Origin: Isoetes taiwanensis
Lineage: Eukaryota > Streptophyta > Lycopodiopsida > Isoetales > Isoetaceae
NCBI GenBank assembly: GCA_021234155.1
Contig: JAJEKV010000048.1
Coordinates: 2,780,841 to 2,844,840, forward strand
Direction of reading: 5' to 3'
Length of the DNA stretch: 64,000 nt
Shown: positions 20,628 to 31,650 of the stretch, one piece after another
How positions within the stretch are numbered: position 1 is the stretch's first letter
How the letters are laid out: each line of letters starts with the position of its first letter
Translations under genes and position numbers: made by a program
The notes under the pieces: generated by a model
Database searches by the model: none
Told to the model about the DNA's origin: nothing
The model's input: the letters and a program-made list of their open reading frames with translations, nothing else

Positions 20628-21803
20628 TGCCACTACAACCTCACATACATCTACATCTATATCTGCGACCTATAAATAGGAAATGTGCCTCCGTATGGTT
20701 TCCTAGAATTGTCTGGGCTTCCTCTGGCAGAAAGGAGATAGACTCAACTCCATTGTTGAAGATATGGATTTCATCTTCTTTATGGAGATATGGGAGCATG
20801 TAGAGCACATGCTAGTAAATCTGTCGGGATATCAACAATACTCATTATTTATAGAGTGCAGGGGTATCGCTTGCTACTATCAAACGACCTTGGCACCATA
20901 TCCCTACACAAGATCGACAAAAACAATCGTTATTTGTGAGTACGAGCGCAGCATTGCAGTGCCAACCCTCTCTTTGTGGCAGCATGCTACTTCCCACATG
21001 CAGGGAATAACTTCTACCATTCTCACTCAAATGTAGATAGATTGGATCCTCATGTCGATATGTATAATGATATACAACAGCACAAACAGTTGGGCAGATT
21101 GGAGACCTCAATACACGTATATAATAACTAATGCAATTTGACCCCTTGGCAGAGGACGTGTTTCAACTACAGCCCACAGAAGTGGATTGGCCATGGGCAT
21201 CAGATGACAATTAGGTCACGCTTTATAATAAGCAGTTGCTTCTGTGCAACATCTTTTTGATAATTTGCAATGGGCTAGCGCAGTGGCCATTCTCTAGTAG
21301 CTACACTTGTAGGCAAGGGAACTAGGGGCCGGTTCCAGTGTCGTGGATTACATGCTGATGGTAGAGCAGGATCTGCACCTATTGTCCATCTTCACATTAA
21401 TATAGCAACCAAGATGAAGAAATGGATTCTGACTACCAATCCCTTTTCCTACAGGTAGGTTGGCAACCAATACCCCGCCCCTCCCTTCCCCTGCCTCAGT
21501 TGCGCGTGGATTAGGCCATGCAGACTTATGCCTAGATGGTCGCAGCTGACCTAGAAGGTATATTGCAGCTTCACAGGCTACAACAACAGATTGTCCAATT
21601 AATCAATGTGCTTACGATAGCTGCTGACAAATGGTTTAGAAGAAGCTGCCCACAGAGGCCCTTGGGAGCTACAATCTTTCCTCGCAACCAGTGGTTTGAT
21701 GTCGAATGTAGGGAGCTTAACACTGGCTTCGACAGATCACTGGCCTTGCCTTGTAATGTTCTATCTCCTGAATTGTCATCCCAGGACATTCTGACGAAGG
21801 ATA

Positions 21804-22034
21804 TTGAACAAGCCTTTGCCGCCTACAGGGAACATCTCTTTAGAACAATGGGTACAATACCTGCAACAGCTTTATGATCCACTTGGTGTTCGATCAGCAA
21901 TACCCCCACAGATGGGCCCAGCACTAGTCACTATAGAGGCAGAGATCACCAAGGGCTTAAAGCATCTCACCAATCACAAGGCGGCAGATTTGAATGGTAT
22001 CCAGGCGGAGCTACTCAAACAGGCCAACCTCTAA
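21804..22034 (+). pseudogene. LINE ORF2 RT fingers piece
   Basis: 76 codons ending K-G-L-K-H-L-T-N-H-K-A-A-D-L-N-G-I-Q-A-E-L-L-K, the RT block that normally reads N-K-A-x-G-x-D-G-I-x-A-E. It stops after Q-A-N-L at 22032-22034; RT-like sequence continues in other frames. Confidence 0.6.
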
Positions 22035-23478
22035 TAGTGCCCATCCTAATGGCATTGTTCAATAGGGCATTGCAGAAAGGCTTTATCCTATAGTGGACCA
22101 CTAGCAGGGTTGTTCCCACATACAAGACAGGCGATCCTCACTGCCCAGCCAATTACCACACCATCATGATCAATTGGCTCTTTACAAAACTGTTGGCCGA
22201 CATTCTCAAGAAATAGTTGACGATGTGGTTGGAGGAAGCAGAGGTAGGAACCCTTATGCAATAGGATTCCAGCTCTGACACTCCACCATTGATCACCTTG
22301 GTTGAAGATAGCAGGAATCGCGACACGACCTTTACTGCTGCTCTGTTGATTTTGCAAAATCTTTTGTCACTGTGCGTCAGGACAAGTTATGGGTCAGATT
22401 GATGCAATTGAAGGCCCCTGTAGATTTGTAGAATGTAATATATAGGTTATATGAGGCATGCTCAGGCCGATTGACAACGTCATGATTGCCTACTAGTCAC
22501 CAGTACTAGACTCTGCCAGGGATGCCCACTCTCGCCAATACTGACCTATATATTGATCAATTGGCTTGTTGAACATGGAGGATAGGGAGCTCAATATCGT
22601 GCACCACATAATTAGGCAACTTATATACATTGGCGATGTGGACCTCTTAGCTTACTCTCCAAATGATATGCAACACCATTTGGATGCTCTGGATACTTTT
22701 TATCATTTCATTGGCATGGACTAAGGTGTTGCTCGTCTCATCCTAGCGCCAGTCAAGGCCTCCCTCCTTCAGTTACTAGGTCAGGTGGAACCCACCTATA
22801 AGTATTTAGGAGTGGAGTTTCCTTCTATGACATACTGGGGCATTTCCATCTGGATGTGCATCATTGCAGGCTAGAAAGCACTATATGTCGTGCAGGAGAA
22901 TTATTAGTCGCACTTGTTTGGGGCTTTGGTACAACATGCTCTCATATATGGGATCGAGGTATTGGGCCCAGTAATATCCTCGCCACCTAGAATGATCTGG
23001 AGCAGGTGCAGAAAGTCTTTCTAGTTTGAGCACTTGGGATAAAGTCCACTGTTCCATATCAAATTCTGTTGCAGGAGACATGTTTCTTGCCCCTTCAAAG
23101 TGCTGCACTAGACTACCACATCATCTACTTTTGGGAGATGGTCGGTATGGGCGATGCTCGTCTTTCCAAACTTGGGTCCACAATGCCTTAAAGCGTGCTG
23201 GAAGGAAAAACGAGCTCAGTGGTCCTCCCAATTGAATGTGCAGGAGCACAGGTGCATACAGGTCCAAACTGAAGAAGATCACCATCACTTGCGGATGCGG
23301 GTGTTCTAGAGTAGGTTAAAATGGCACATTGCCAGCAATAGATCAATCCCATCCTCACAGAGGTCTGCAATCATACCTGCATATTTTACCATGAAGAAGC
23401 GTAGATTAATACCTTCCATATGCAAATCTGCGTCATCTCTGCATTGAGATAGAATAGAATTGAATTGAATGGAATTAA

Positions 23479-23742
23479 ATGACTTTTATCGTCCGTGGAG
23501 GCCAATCAGCCTTTATGAAGAGATGGATTTGGAAAACACGTGAGAACATGCTCTGTCAGTATTGCCAACATGGAGCCATTGAGCATGAATGCTATGGCTT
23601 TCAGAAATATCTAGCATTCGACCATATCAGGGCACATTATGTTGCATTAGTCCTACCTACAACCGCGAAATATGATGTTAGACACGACCTCAATGGGTGT
23701 GCTGGGATTATAGCTTCAAGAGGTCATGGATATGTGCACTGA
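23479..23742 (+). pseudogene. LINE ORF2 C-terminal finger piece
   Basis: Contains M-L-C-Q-Y-C-Q-H-G-A-I-E-H-E-C-Y and I-R-A-H-Y, a C-x2-C ... E-H-E-C pattern with I-R-A as in the C-terminal finger of related LINE ORF2 proteins. A degenerate TAGAA/TTGAA microsatellite at about 23445-23480 lies just in front of it. Confidence 0.5.
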
Positions 23743-23970
23743 GATATGTCCTTTGGCACGACATTGAAGTGTATCCCAATATGATAGGTTATTGTACAGT
23801 TTGTCAGCATGCTTATTTTAGCCAAGGTTTTTCATTCAGAAACCCTTTGGGGTGGAGGTTTTTTAATCTTTACAGTAATACACTTGTTGTTCTTTTTGTT
23901 TAGGTCCTATAGGCCAATTGATCTTTGTGGGCAATAAAAGTACATTCATTCATATTTTCTATTTGTCATT

Positions 23971-24599
23971 AAGACCACCGCCCATGATTTCTTTTTCAAA
24001 TGAAGTAGAAAATAGAATGATACATGTAATTGAGGAGGCTTTTGCATTATATGGTGGTAAAGAATTGATCAATCGATCTTACGAGCTTATTGATAATATT
24101 TTCAATCCAATAAATCTCTCAAACTAACATGGAGCCTCCCTATTTCATAGACTCTAGTACAAAGAAAGGTACAAGAAAGCACATGAGGTCCTCAATCAAT
24201 CCTACATCATAGAGTATACATGGGTGCCTCTCGTATGAATATCTACCATAATAAAGCAAACATTAATCACTTTGAGAAATTTAAAATTCTACTTAAGCAC
24301 GAAATAGGTCGAACGCTACCGACGTGACCAAAAATATGGTCGTTGTGAAGCATAAATTGGCGTTTTATACTAGGGTTTACGCCTGAGAATTATAGCGTGC
24401 ATGAAATTGCATTCAAGGGAACTATTCCCCGCTCTTGTTCGACTAAAAACATATGCGAGGAAGATGCTAAAATGATTGTGAGAATCGCGAAAGCGAATAC
24501 TATTTTTTTTAACTGTTTCAAAAATTAAAAAAGGATAAAGGTCGCAATAAATATGTTAAAAAGAATCGCCACGACGATCTTCTCGACCACTAAAGCATA
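23971..24599. other. intergenic, no gene seen
   Basis: AT-rich, with only short open frames and no recognised repeat. Confidence 0.4.
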
Positions 24600-25930
24600 G
24601 ATGGCATTAGCAAATGACAAACAGAATTGAATATTCAAAATTGGTCATTCCTATTTATCATATATTATATCAGATACAAGATCCAGTTTTCCGACGACGC
24701 CACAAAACAGCTGTGCAGCACATATGCTATGATTTAATAAAGAATTTCTTCCCCTCCAGATCCTCTGGTGTGCTCCAAATGATCGCAGTATTTTATTTGA
24801 AGATTTACCTGGTAATGGGGTCAAATGGCATGACATCTGCAGGTGTCAACACCTCTGTGGGGTAACTATGGAAGCTCCCATCCAATATCTGCACATGGTT
24901 ATTGGACCGCATTCTGTGGGTTAAATTTGCCGGAGCTGGTTCACAATAAAAAATGGAGACTTTCATAAACCAATTTACGTCCATCAGATAGAATCACTTA
25001 AACTGCTCTAGTTTAAGAGCAGTTTGCTTTGCCATTTTCTTCTCTTCCTCAGGATTAAACCTCAAGTCAGGGTGTCATCCTAGAGCATGTGAGGGTGCTC
25101 TACCTTTGACTGAAGGAGGTGTTTGGGGACTGGAAGGCTGGGAGCTCTCATTTGTATTGTCTGGCCAAGCCTGATCTTAAACATCGAGATTTTCCTGGCA
25201 GGTGCAACTGGGGCCTTCATGGCTAGGGGTTGGGTCGGGTTGACCACAACAGATGGCTCAATGACAGGCGTGGGCTCAACAGGTGTGGATCTTGCCGCTA
25301 AAGATTCGCCTAGCGCAGCTATTGGTTTCACACTTCTTTTCTTGGCCATTGTCCTTAGCCAATTAGTATCCATTCTTGAAGGCATTTTTTCATCTCGTTT
25401 GGCCTTCAATGCTATACTTGGAGATTTCTTATCATTCAATAGGCCTTTTCTACATGTAGAAAACCTCACTAGAATATCTTTGTTGCCTTTTATACCTGAC
25501 AGGGACAATGATTCATAGGATGGCAAAATCCAGTCGAAGTTCTTTGCACTGGTGGGTACATTCTTTCCAGTGGCCAGCGTGTTCGTCTTGCTAGCAATCA
25601 TCATTGATGGATCATAGTTTCTCCATTTCAAAATATACTCCAAAAATTGAAGTTGATGAGTGTCCTCAACACTACATATCAAAGCGTCTTGCACGTTGTT
25701 CTTATTGCCTTCCCACATTGCAATAACAATGCCTATCTGGTCGACATCATTTGGATCAGAACCTGTTTGCAAAAACAAGCACAGGTCTTTCCGATGATCC
25801 CCTCTAATATGTGGAATAGCCTGTGCAATTTCTATGCACCATTTTCGATCACATTGAAAGGCATTAGGATGTGCATAGGCTCCACGTCAGGCCCTCTAAA
25901 TAGCTCCAAGGCTGGAACATGATATAGCTG
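24600..25930 (-). pseudogene. broken minus-strand gene of unknown function
   Basis: The largest open piece is 25080-25778 (232 codons), with D-V-D-Q-I-G-I-V-I-A-M-W-E-G-N and F-L-E-Y-I-L-K-W-R-N-Y-D, followed by a Pro/Val-rich basic tail. Before it (25790-25925) lies P-A-L-E-L-F-R-G-P-D-V-E-P-M-H-I-L and F-N-V-I-E-N-G-A in shifted frames with one stop. After it (about 24810-25075), in another frame, is F-N-P-E-E-E-K-K-M and V-Q-I-L-D-G-S-F-H-S-Y-P-T-E-V-L-T-P. The pieces form one plausible protein with at least two frame changes; a GTAAAT donor near 24812 may mark an intron. I do not recognise the family. Confidence 0.4.
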
Positions 25931-25939
25931 ATCAGTTTT

Positions 25940-26250
25940 TTATACAAACAATCGCGGCTGCGATTCTTGGAGCATTGCAGAAATAAAAAGCATAGAGAAT
26001 ACTTAAGGAAGGCACTGCTTGAGAAGATTGCAGACGTGATCTTTGTAAGCATTTTCTGAGTAAGAAGACATCTAGACTCCAGCTCGATCAAATCGCGGTC
26101 GCGATTTTAGCGAGATGATATGGACTTAGTTTGTATAACCTTTCTAATCGCTAGGATCGCGGCCACAATCCTAGAGAGAACATTACACACAATGTATAGA
26201 CATCTATTGCTCAGCAAGATCATGCTCGCGATCTTGCTGAGCAAGTATTC
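25940..26250. repeat. short spaced repeats with GCGATT/AATCGC palindromes
   Basis: AATCGCGGCTGCGATTCTTGG near 25953, AATCGCGGTCGCGATTTTAG near 26090, GATCGCGGCCACAATCCTAG near 26155 and GATCATGCTCGCGATCTTGC near 26218 are diverged copies of a partly palindromic 20-mer, spaced about 65-140 bp. Related copies occur near 27470-27520. Confidence 0.55.
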
Positions 26251-27200
26251 ATTCTTACGAAAGAAAATAATGGAAATAGTAGACCAAGAACTGACATGAA
26301 GCGCGAAAACTGACCTTCTCTGAGCATGTCTCTTCTCGACATGATCTCGGGTGCTAGGAACTTCCGAAAAAGTGTAAAAAATGGCTTGTTGTCTTGGGCG
26401 CTAAATTGGTTGGCCGCTCAAATGCTATCAAGGGGCTCGCGAATTCTTTGAGTCTTTCGCGAAAATGAGAAATTTATAGTGCTGCCATTAATAGCGCGTG
26501 CCAGCGTCATTATGGCCGCCGACGCTTTTGGGAATCCAAGAAAATCACTTTTTCGTCCGTGTACTTCAGGTCCATGTGGACGTCCTGATGAGAAATTTGA
26601 ACCCAGACAGTGACTCTTAACTACCTCTTTCAATGGGGTGCCAAACCAAACAACCGTCTTTTTCCCACATAATTTAAAATTTTGATTACGGACGAAAACT
26701 TACCTTTTTTGAAGAATCCACTCTTGGCGCTACTTTTAGTGGAAGGACATTCAACATTTGAGTAATTCTGGGAATGTCTAGTCTCTCAAGTCGTTCTATA
26801 GGCGCACTGTGATTGAACTGAAATCACAGATTTTGAAGGCAGATTCATCTAAAGTCGAAGGTGCCCACATTGACAAACAGAGTGCCACACAATTGATCAC
26901 TGAATTAAAGTAATTTTGGTGTCAGCAGTTTATACATGTATTTCAAGCGTTTCTTTCATGCGTTTATACCCTAAACCAGTCTCTAACTTCCAGTTTATAT
27001 CCTGAAAAGATAATTAAGATTCTTGAAATCACATTTGCATCCCAGCTGCTCCATAATTGTTGTCTTTCTGTTATTAACACCTTGTCTGTTAATTGCATCA
27101 TGCTGCTTAGGTTTGGATCTGCCATGCTTTGCCTGATGGATGTCGTCGAACTCAAAAGAATCACTGCAGCAATCATTTATACCATTTTATTATGTCTCTA
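26251..27200. other. intergenic, no gene seen
   Basis: Open frames here (for example 26418-26633 and 26964-27176, minus) are short and unrecognised. Confidence 0.4.
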
Positions 27201-27201
27201 T

Positions 27202-27530
27202 CAGTACATCCTGCTTTCTTTTCGAGGTCATTGCATTTGCATCTGCTCTGCACTCCATAATGGTTGGCACTTCCTCTTGCAGAGGCTATAATCCTAGGAG
27301 ACAAGCCATAGCGATGTTGCTGAGCACTGCAATGTAGTGCTCCTGTCGTCCCTGTTTCAGTACATCCTGCTTTCTTTGCAAGGTCATTGCATTTTCATCT
27401 GCTCTGCATTCCATATTGGTTGGCACTAGCTGTAATTCCTTCATCTTGCAGAGGTTGTGATCATAGGAAACATCGCCATCGCGATTTTGTTGAGCAACAA
27501 AATTGCAGTGGCGATGTTGATCGAGCACTT
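27202..27530. repeat. diverged tandem duplication, unit about 156 bp
   Basis: CAGTACATCCTGCTTTCTTT begins both units, at 27202 and 27358. They share CTGCTCTGCA(C/T)TCCATA and TGGTTGGCACT, and run through a TTGCAGAGG block to a GCGATxTTGxTGAGCA box. Confidence 0.75.
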
Positions 27531-27963
27531 TATACATATGATAGGGAATTTGAGTATGATTGCTAGAGTCGCCGCCATGGTCCTGACGAGCACTTCTCTC
27601 TGCAGAATGGAAGACATAGTGGAACTTTACATGCTAGGTATCAAGGTAGCACAAGGAAGAGCACATACCTTTATGCAGCATCACAATGTTTGTGTGCCAG
27701 AGGATCTGGTGGTCGTCTCACTTCATGAAGTCTTTGATGGGTAGTTGCCACTCCCATATCCGATGCTTGCTGAGGCTGTGGGTACTTTTATTCTCTGGAA
27801 CAAGAAAGATATCAAAGGTCTATTCGAGGAGCCAGATGTCGTTTGCACTCCTCCATCACAGATTAAACGCATCAATTGGCAATGCCAAGAGAATGGTACC
27901 TTTGAAGATCAAGAGGCCAACACAATGCAGGCTTATGGAGAAGCAGTGTACTCTATTGCATGA
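27457..27963 (+). pseudogene. DUF8039-like segment of a transposon-type gene
   Basis: One frame, broken only by a TAG at 27742-27744, reads ...V-A-Q-G-R-A-H-T-F, then the stop, then L-P-L-P-Y-P-M-L-A-E-A-V-G-T-F-I-L-W-N. The order V-A-x-G-R-(A/V) ... L-P-x-P ... A-x-G-T-F-(I/V)-x-W is that of a domain (DUF8039) found in plant transposon proteins. The match is by eye and short. It lies directly upstream of the DUF7869-type gene and may be its N-terminal part. There is a frame change at about 27960. Confidence 0.4.
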
Positions 27964-28339
27964 ATGCTGCAATCTGCCTTATGCATCTGGGGTCATACTT
28001 TTTACAGATCCAAATCATGCTGTAGGTGATGTGAGGTTGGGTGACGAATGGTTAGGAGCTAATGTTGTGGCCCTGTCTCCTCTGCCTGCCAGAATTACAA
28101 TGCGTAGTCAAGCATGCGCTGAAATGCCGCAAATACATGATCTTGTTAGATGGCCAATAGTATTAGTGCTTGTTGATGGTGTTCCTGTGTCCAGGCTAGT
28201 GGTAGCGGTTAAGGAGAAGGATATGGAGATCGAACCATATAGTCTGAAGCAGGAGGTGAATATAGCCCCAAAAAGACCCTACAAGATGGTCACCCGGAGA
28301 CCTAGAGCACGTCCAGAATTCAGTAAATGTGATAGGTAA
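27964..28339 (+). pseudogene. linker segment of the DUF7869-type gene
   Basis: It continues in the frame of 27686-28339 after the break at 27963, with G-D-V-R-L-G-D-E-W-L-G-A-N-V and W-P-I-V-L-V-L-V-D-G-V-P-V-S-R-L, then a basic tail. I do not recognise a domain. Its position between the DUF8039-like and DUF7869-like parts suggests the same gene. Confidence 0.35.
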
Positions 28340-28374
28340 ACCACTGCTGATGCATTCTCCAGTTCAGGTCATTA

Positions 28375-29175
28375 TTGTACTGCCTAAGGAGATGTTGTGC
28401 TAATTTCACAACCAAAGAGGTAGTCGAGATGAGGACTTTCTATTGGAACATGAAAAGCTCGGATCGCACAACCTTTGCATATAATATGTTAGACCTCTAT
28501 TCTAAAAATGGTAAAGTAAAATATATAATGCTCAACAACAAGCAGGTGTGCATGAAAGCATGGCATAGAGCATGTGGCATTCTCCTGTCTACTTTTTACA
28601 AATGGAGGAAGCTCTTCATGGACGGGCATAGAATTGCAGAACATGGAAATTGTGGCTCTAAGAAGCCGAGGTCATATACACTGGCTGGTAACGTTGTCCT
28701 ATCGATGTATATGGATGAAAATGCAGAGACAATACCACATCGTTCAAAAATTACAAGTGAGGGCATCATACAAAATGTGAAGAGGCTACCTTCCATATTG
28801 ACTAAAAAAGATATACACCAAGAGATCGATATTGCAGTCATGGAGATGAGCGGGAAACACGTCTCTCCCTCATCCTTTCTATATGGATGGAAAGAGAACC
28901 ATTCAGAGGTTGGAATTGCCAAGACAATCGCCTTTTCTAAGTGCAATAGTTGTATTGTGAGAAAGGAGAAGCTAGCTAAGACAAGAGATCCAAATGAAAG
29001 AAGAGAGCTTGCGATTGAAAGGAAGGCATATATGACAGCTCAGATCTCGTATAGAAGTCTTTACTGGTCTTGGAGAGCTCTATCTCACCACTCTCCAGAG
29101 CACGCCTTAACCATTATACATGATAAAATGGACCAGAACAAGACCATGGTCCCCCGCCGAGAGGAGAACACTTGA
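28375..29175 (+). CDS. DUF7869-type protein, N-terminal half
   Basis: 266 codons. C-C-A-N-F-T-T-K-E-V ... R-T-F-Y-W-N-M, then V-C-M-K-A-W-H-R-A-C-G-I-L-L-S-T-F-Y-K-W, then G-N-C-G-S-K-K-P-R. This is the layout seen before the DUF7869 core in proteins of ferns, mosses and many animals: a C-x(n)-C start, a conserved V-C-x-x-A-(W/F) helix with x-F-Y-K, then a C-rich insert (F-S-K-C-N-S-C, residues about 189-195). The frame changes by one base at about 29172 and continues in the next feature. The family is thought to be transposon-derived; no function is established. Confidence 0.7.
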   Translation: MYCLRRCCANFTTKEVVEMRTFYWNMKSSDRTTFAYNMLDLYSKNGKVKYIMLNNKQVCMKAWHRACGILLSTFYKWRKLFMDGHRIAEHGNCGSKKPRSYTLAGNVVLSMYMDENAETIPHRSKITSEGIIQNVKRLPSILTKKDIHQEIDIAVMEMSGKHVSPSSFLYGWKENHSEVGIAKTIAFSKCNSCIVRKEKLAKTRDPNERRELAIERKAYMTAQISYRSLYWSWRALSHHSPEHALTIIHDKMDQNKTMVPRREENT

Positions 29176-29736
29176 AGGCCAGCCTAATGGGAGCATTGAT
29201 GCATGGACACGACATCAGTGCATTGGGTCACTTTTCTTTGGACCTATGGCACGACTATAGTAACTTTCATGTGGGATCACTAAATCATGCCTTGAAGACT
29301 CTGGAGGATGTATCTAATGACAGTTGGGGCCATTTGAGAGATACCCGAATGTGGTTGGGCATTATTGGTTCTAAACACCGAGGCTTTGAGGACAAAGATG
29401 TCGACTGGCACCAAAAGTGATTTCTTGCCTCCTCCAAAGAGGCTTAAAGAATAAAAAAAGCTACCGAGGAGGCTCTACTTGCAACTTGATAATTGCTCGG
29501 GTCAGAATAAGAATATGTACTTGTTTTCATACTTGTCTTACCTAGTTTGGTTGGATGTTTTTGATCATGTTCAACTTGGATTCATGATGGTTGGAAACAC
29601 CCATGATGACATAGATGCTCTCTTTGAAAACTACTCGACTCTGATGAGAAAATCAGATGCATTGACTATTCTAGAGCTTATGCAACTCTTCAAGGAGTGT
29701 AGTTCCAAATCTCCTTCACCTGTACCTTGCGACTGA
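29172..29736 (+). pseudogene. DUF7869 core (RNase H-like, transposase-like)
   Basis: It continues the previous gene: G-A-L-M-H-G-H-D-I-S-A-L-G-H-F-S-L-D, then, after stops and a frame change near 29420-29480, L-Q-L-D-N-C-S-G-Q-N-K-N (about 29479) and V-G-N-T-H-D-D-I-D-A-L-F (about 29592). The L-D-N-x-S-G-Q-N-K-N and G-x-T-H-(E/D)-D-I-D motifs are the family hallmarks and supply the conserved acidic residues. Two open pieces, 29172-29420 and 29479-29736, are not in one frame, so this copy is dead unless short introns restore it. Confidence 0.75.
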
Positions 29737-29758
29737 GGTCTCTAACTGGAAGGAATTC

Positions 29759-30631
29759 GTGAAAGATTTCATCCCTGATAAGAAGGACCGGTTATATGGT
29801 CATTTAAAACCTCTTCTCTTCAAGTTCTGCATGAAAGATGGATGGCCATTGATGTTCTACAAGATGAGGCCCGGGCATAGGGAGTGGCTACCTGAAAAAG
29901 GAATCAGGATGTTTAAGGAGGATGTCAACGGTCTGCGTATGATTTCGAAGAAATCACTTGAGAGCATCTATTGCCAAGTGCATTGAGAGCATCTAATGCA
30001 CTAAGCAGTTATCTCCAGGGCAGGCGATAACTCATGGTCCAACACATATATGAATGAGGTAATTGACTATTGGTCCACTCTCTTGCGTGTGCTTGGGGAT
30101 GTGCAGCCCGGTATGGAGATCATTCAAGATTTTTGGCCCAGCACTAGGCAACAACCATTGGAAGAACCCGAGGATGTATTGGTTGATGAACACATTGAAC
30201 AAGCTCCTTACGTAGGGCCATATTCAGGTCGTCCTAAGAATGCAGTCAAAATTTTTGACCCATATCAAGATGTTAAGAAAGGTATGGTCTTGCTCATCAG
30301 ACCACATGATAACTGCCCAACATGGATGGCTTACGCTGAGGAGGACCGAATATAGGATCCTAGTCTTCCCCATTATGAGGAGGCGTTTGTCTCTTGGTTT
30401 GAGCTAGTTGCTAAGAAGAGCACCTCATACGCAATGCAATACAGGGATTGGAGTAAGAAGTGGAGGCCAAATCCCAATGACCCGCCACGGTATCAACATT
30501 TGAAAACAATAGACTACGGTTGAGCTGTAGAAATGAAGCCATTGTTAATGGTGATCCCTAATAGTGTGGGAATCCAACTACAAGAATTATTGGCTAAAGA
30601 GGCAACTGAAGGCAATCATGAGGACACTTGA
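29759..30631 (+). pseudogene. DUF7869-type protein, C-terminal region
   Basis: Pieces 29759-29986, 30050-30355 and the continuation of the latter's frame through stops at 30353 and 30521 to about 30631. It holds D-K-K-D-R-L-Y-G-H-L-K-P, F-K-M-like F-Y-K-M-R-P, and K-G-M-V-L-L-I-R-P ... P-T-W-M-A-Y-A-E-E-D, then a W-F-E-L ... W-S-K-K-W-R-P segment. Related proteins end with a similar W-(V/M)-x-x-(V/A)-x-E domain. At least two nonsense codons are present. Confidence 0.6.
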
Positions 30632-30901
30632 ACAAGATATCCAGGTTCGATAAATCAGATATTATTCATTATGCTTATACATCCATACATCTTTAATAGA
30701 TGCTTATACATCCTTACATCTTAAATAGATGCACATATTATTGATGGCAGATAGTCAATGATTCACTCGTCATCAACACCTGCTAAGGTGATCCCATTCA
30801 GCTCGTAGGTATCTCGCTCAGGAAGCCAAATAAGGTGGATCACAATACGAGTATAGCCCGATGCAATGGATCTCAGCACCATTAGCTTTGGATTGCAGGT
30901 A
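30632..30901. other. spacer left of Gypsy-1
   Basis: Contains TTATACATCC(A/T)TACATCTT repeats at about 30673 and 30700. A minus-strand open frame from the LTR into this region ends at 30763; it is partly LTR-derived. Confidence 0.4.
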
Positions 30902-30906
30902 GGGAT

Positions 30907-31257
30907 TGTTAGAGCCTGAACTCTAACCTTGCAAGAAGGATGAAAAACCCAACAATCCAAGCTCAATCTATCAAATCAAGGCAATGCACAAGACAAAGAA
31001 TCATCATCTCCATAGCTAGATCAAGCAAAAACACTCTCTCTCAATACACCGTCTCTCCGTTCTTCTCTCTCTGCTCAGATAATACAGTGATCATCATACC
31101 TCCATAATGCATACGTGCAAATATCCTGCACGCGTGCATGCGCGTATATCACTCTATATACGGTATATGATGAGTGTGGTGAGTGGTGACAAGTGTGGTG
31201 AGTGGTGACAAGTGTGGTGAGTGATGAATGGTGTGGTGAGTGGTGACAACCCCAACA
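30907..31257 (-). repeat. Gypsy-1 3' LTR
   Basis: 351 bp, ends TG...CA. It carries three copies of a GTGTGGTGAGTGGTGACAA-type unit near 31175-31250, where the other LTR has one fewer. It reads from 31257 to 30907 in element orientation; a TATA-like CGTATATAGAG lies near 31150-31160. Confidence 0.93.
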
Positions 31258-31650
31258 GTGGCGACCACAGTGGGAAAATATGCCACGCCGTGGCGAAGAA
31301 CCCACAACAAAACATACTACTATGGTCCTTGGGACATGTCCCCAAATGACCCATTTACACCCTTCTCAAATCCAAATGACTGATACAAACAAACTGGTCC
31401 AAAATGACAGTGACGAAACAGAGCCTCTGTAACTGTGGCAAACTTTGAAAGCTGATATCTTGAGTTCTAGAACTCCGTTTGACCTGCACCATAGCTCGTT
31501 GGATTCGTATCGCCGAAATACATCTTTTGATGTAGGATAGATTGTGTATTATGGAACTGTCACCATTTGTTTTTACAGAAAAACGACCTGCTGTAACCCA
31601 AAAATTCTCCACAATTCTCTGTAATTGGAGCTATACCAAATCTGAATCCC
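31258..31650 (-). other. Gypsy-1 3' untranslated region
   Basis: Between the integrase stop and the 3' LTR. No clear polypurine tract abuts the LTR; instead the plus strand here reads TGGCGACCACAGTGGGA at 31259-31275, which looks like a primer site in the opposite direction. It also holds one copy of a spaced AACTCCG...TTGGA motif at 31471. Confidence 0.6.

Larger units (their letters stand above)
19200..23970 (+). mobile_element. decayed LINE with ORF1, endonuclease and RT remnants
   Basis: In order: coiled-coil-like ORF1 pieces (19200-19850); an ORF1 RNA-binding stretch with L-Y-I-D-Y-D-F-T-P-M-Q-Q-E-S near 20270 and V-I-R-G-K-M-W-I-F near 20365; an endonuclease start with E-D-M-D-F-I-F-F-M-E-I-W-E near 20760; RT fingers with N-H-K-A-A-D-L-N-G-I-Q-A-E-L-L-K near 21975; H-S-T-I-D-H-L near 22280; V-D-F-A-K-S-F near 22345; then a C-terminal finger with C-Q-Y-C-Q-H-G-A-I-E-H-E-C at 23550-23590. 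Stops and frame changes are everywhere, and many TAG codons sit where CAG would be expected. It is the same general type as the LINE at 1421-3670, but nearly full length. Confidence 0.75.

Noticed and set aside
20371-20679. Leu-rich 102-codon frame resembling a membrane protein
   Set aside because: It comes from CTGCTG/TTGCTG-rich DNA of the LINE ORF1 tail read in the wrong frame.
25123-25518. plus-strand 131-codon frame with hydrophobic segments
   Set aside because: It is antisense to the better-supported minus-strand gene at 25080-25778.
31176-31250. CRISPR-like array in the LTR
   Set aside because: Units are adjacent without unique spacers, in a plant LTR; this is a minisatellite.
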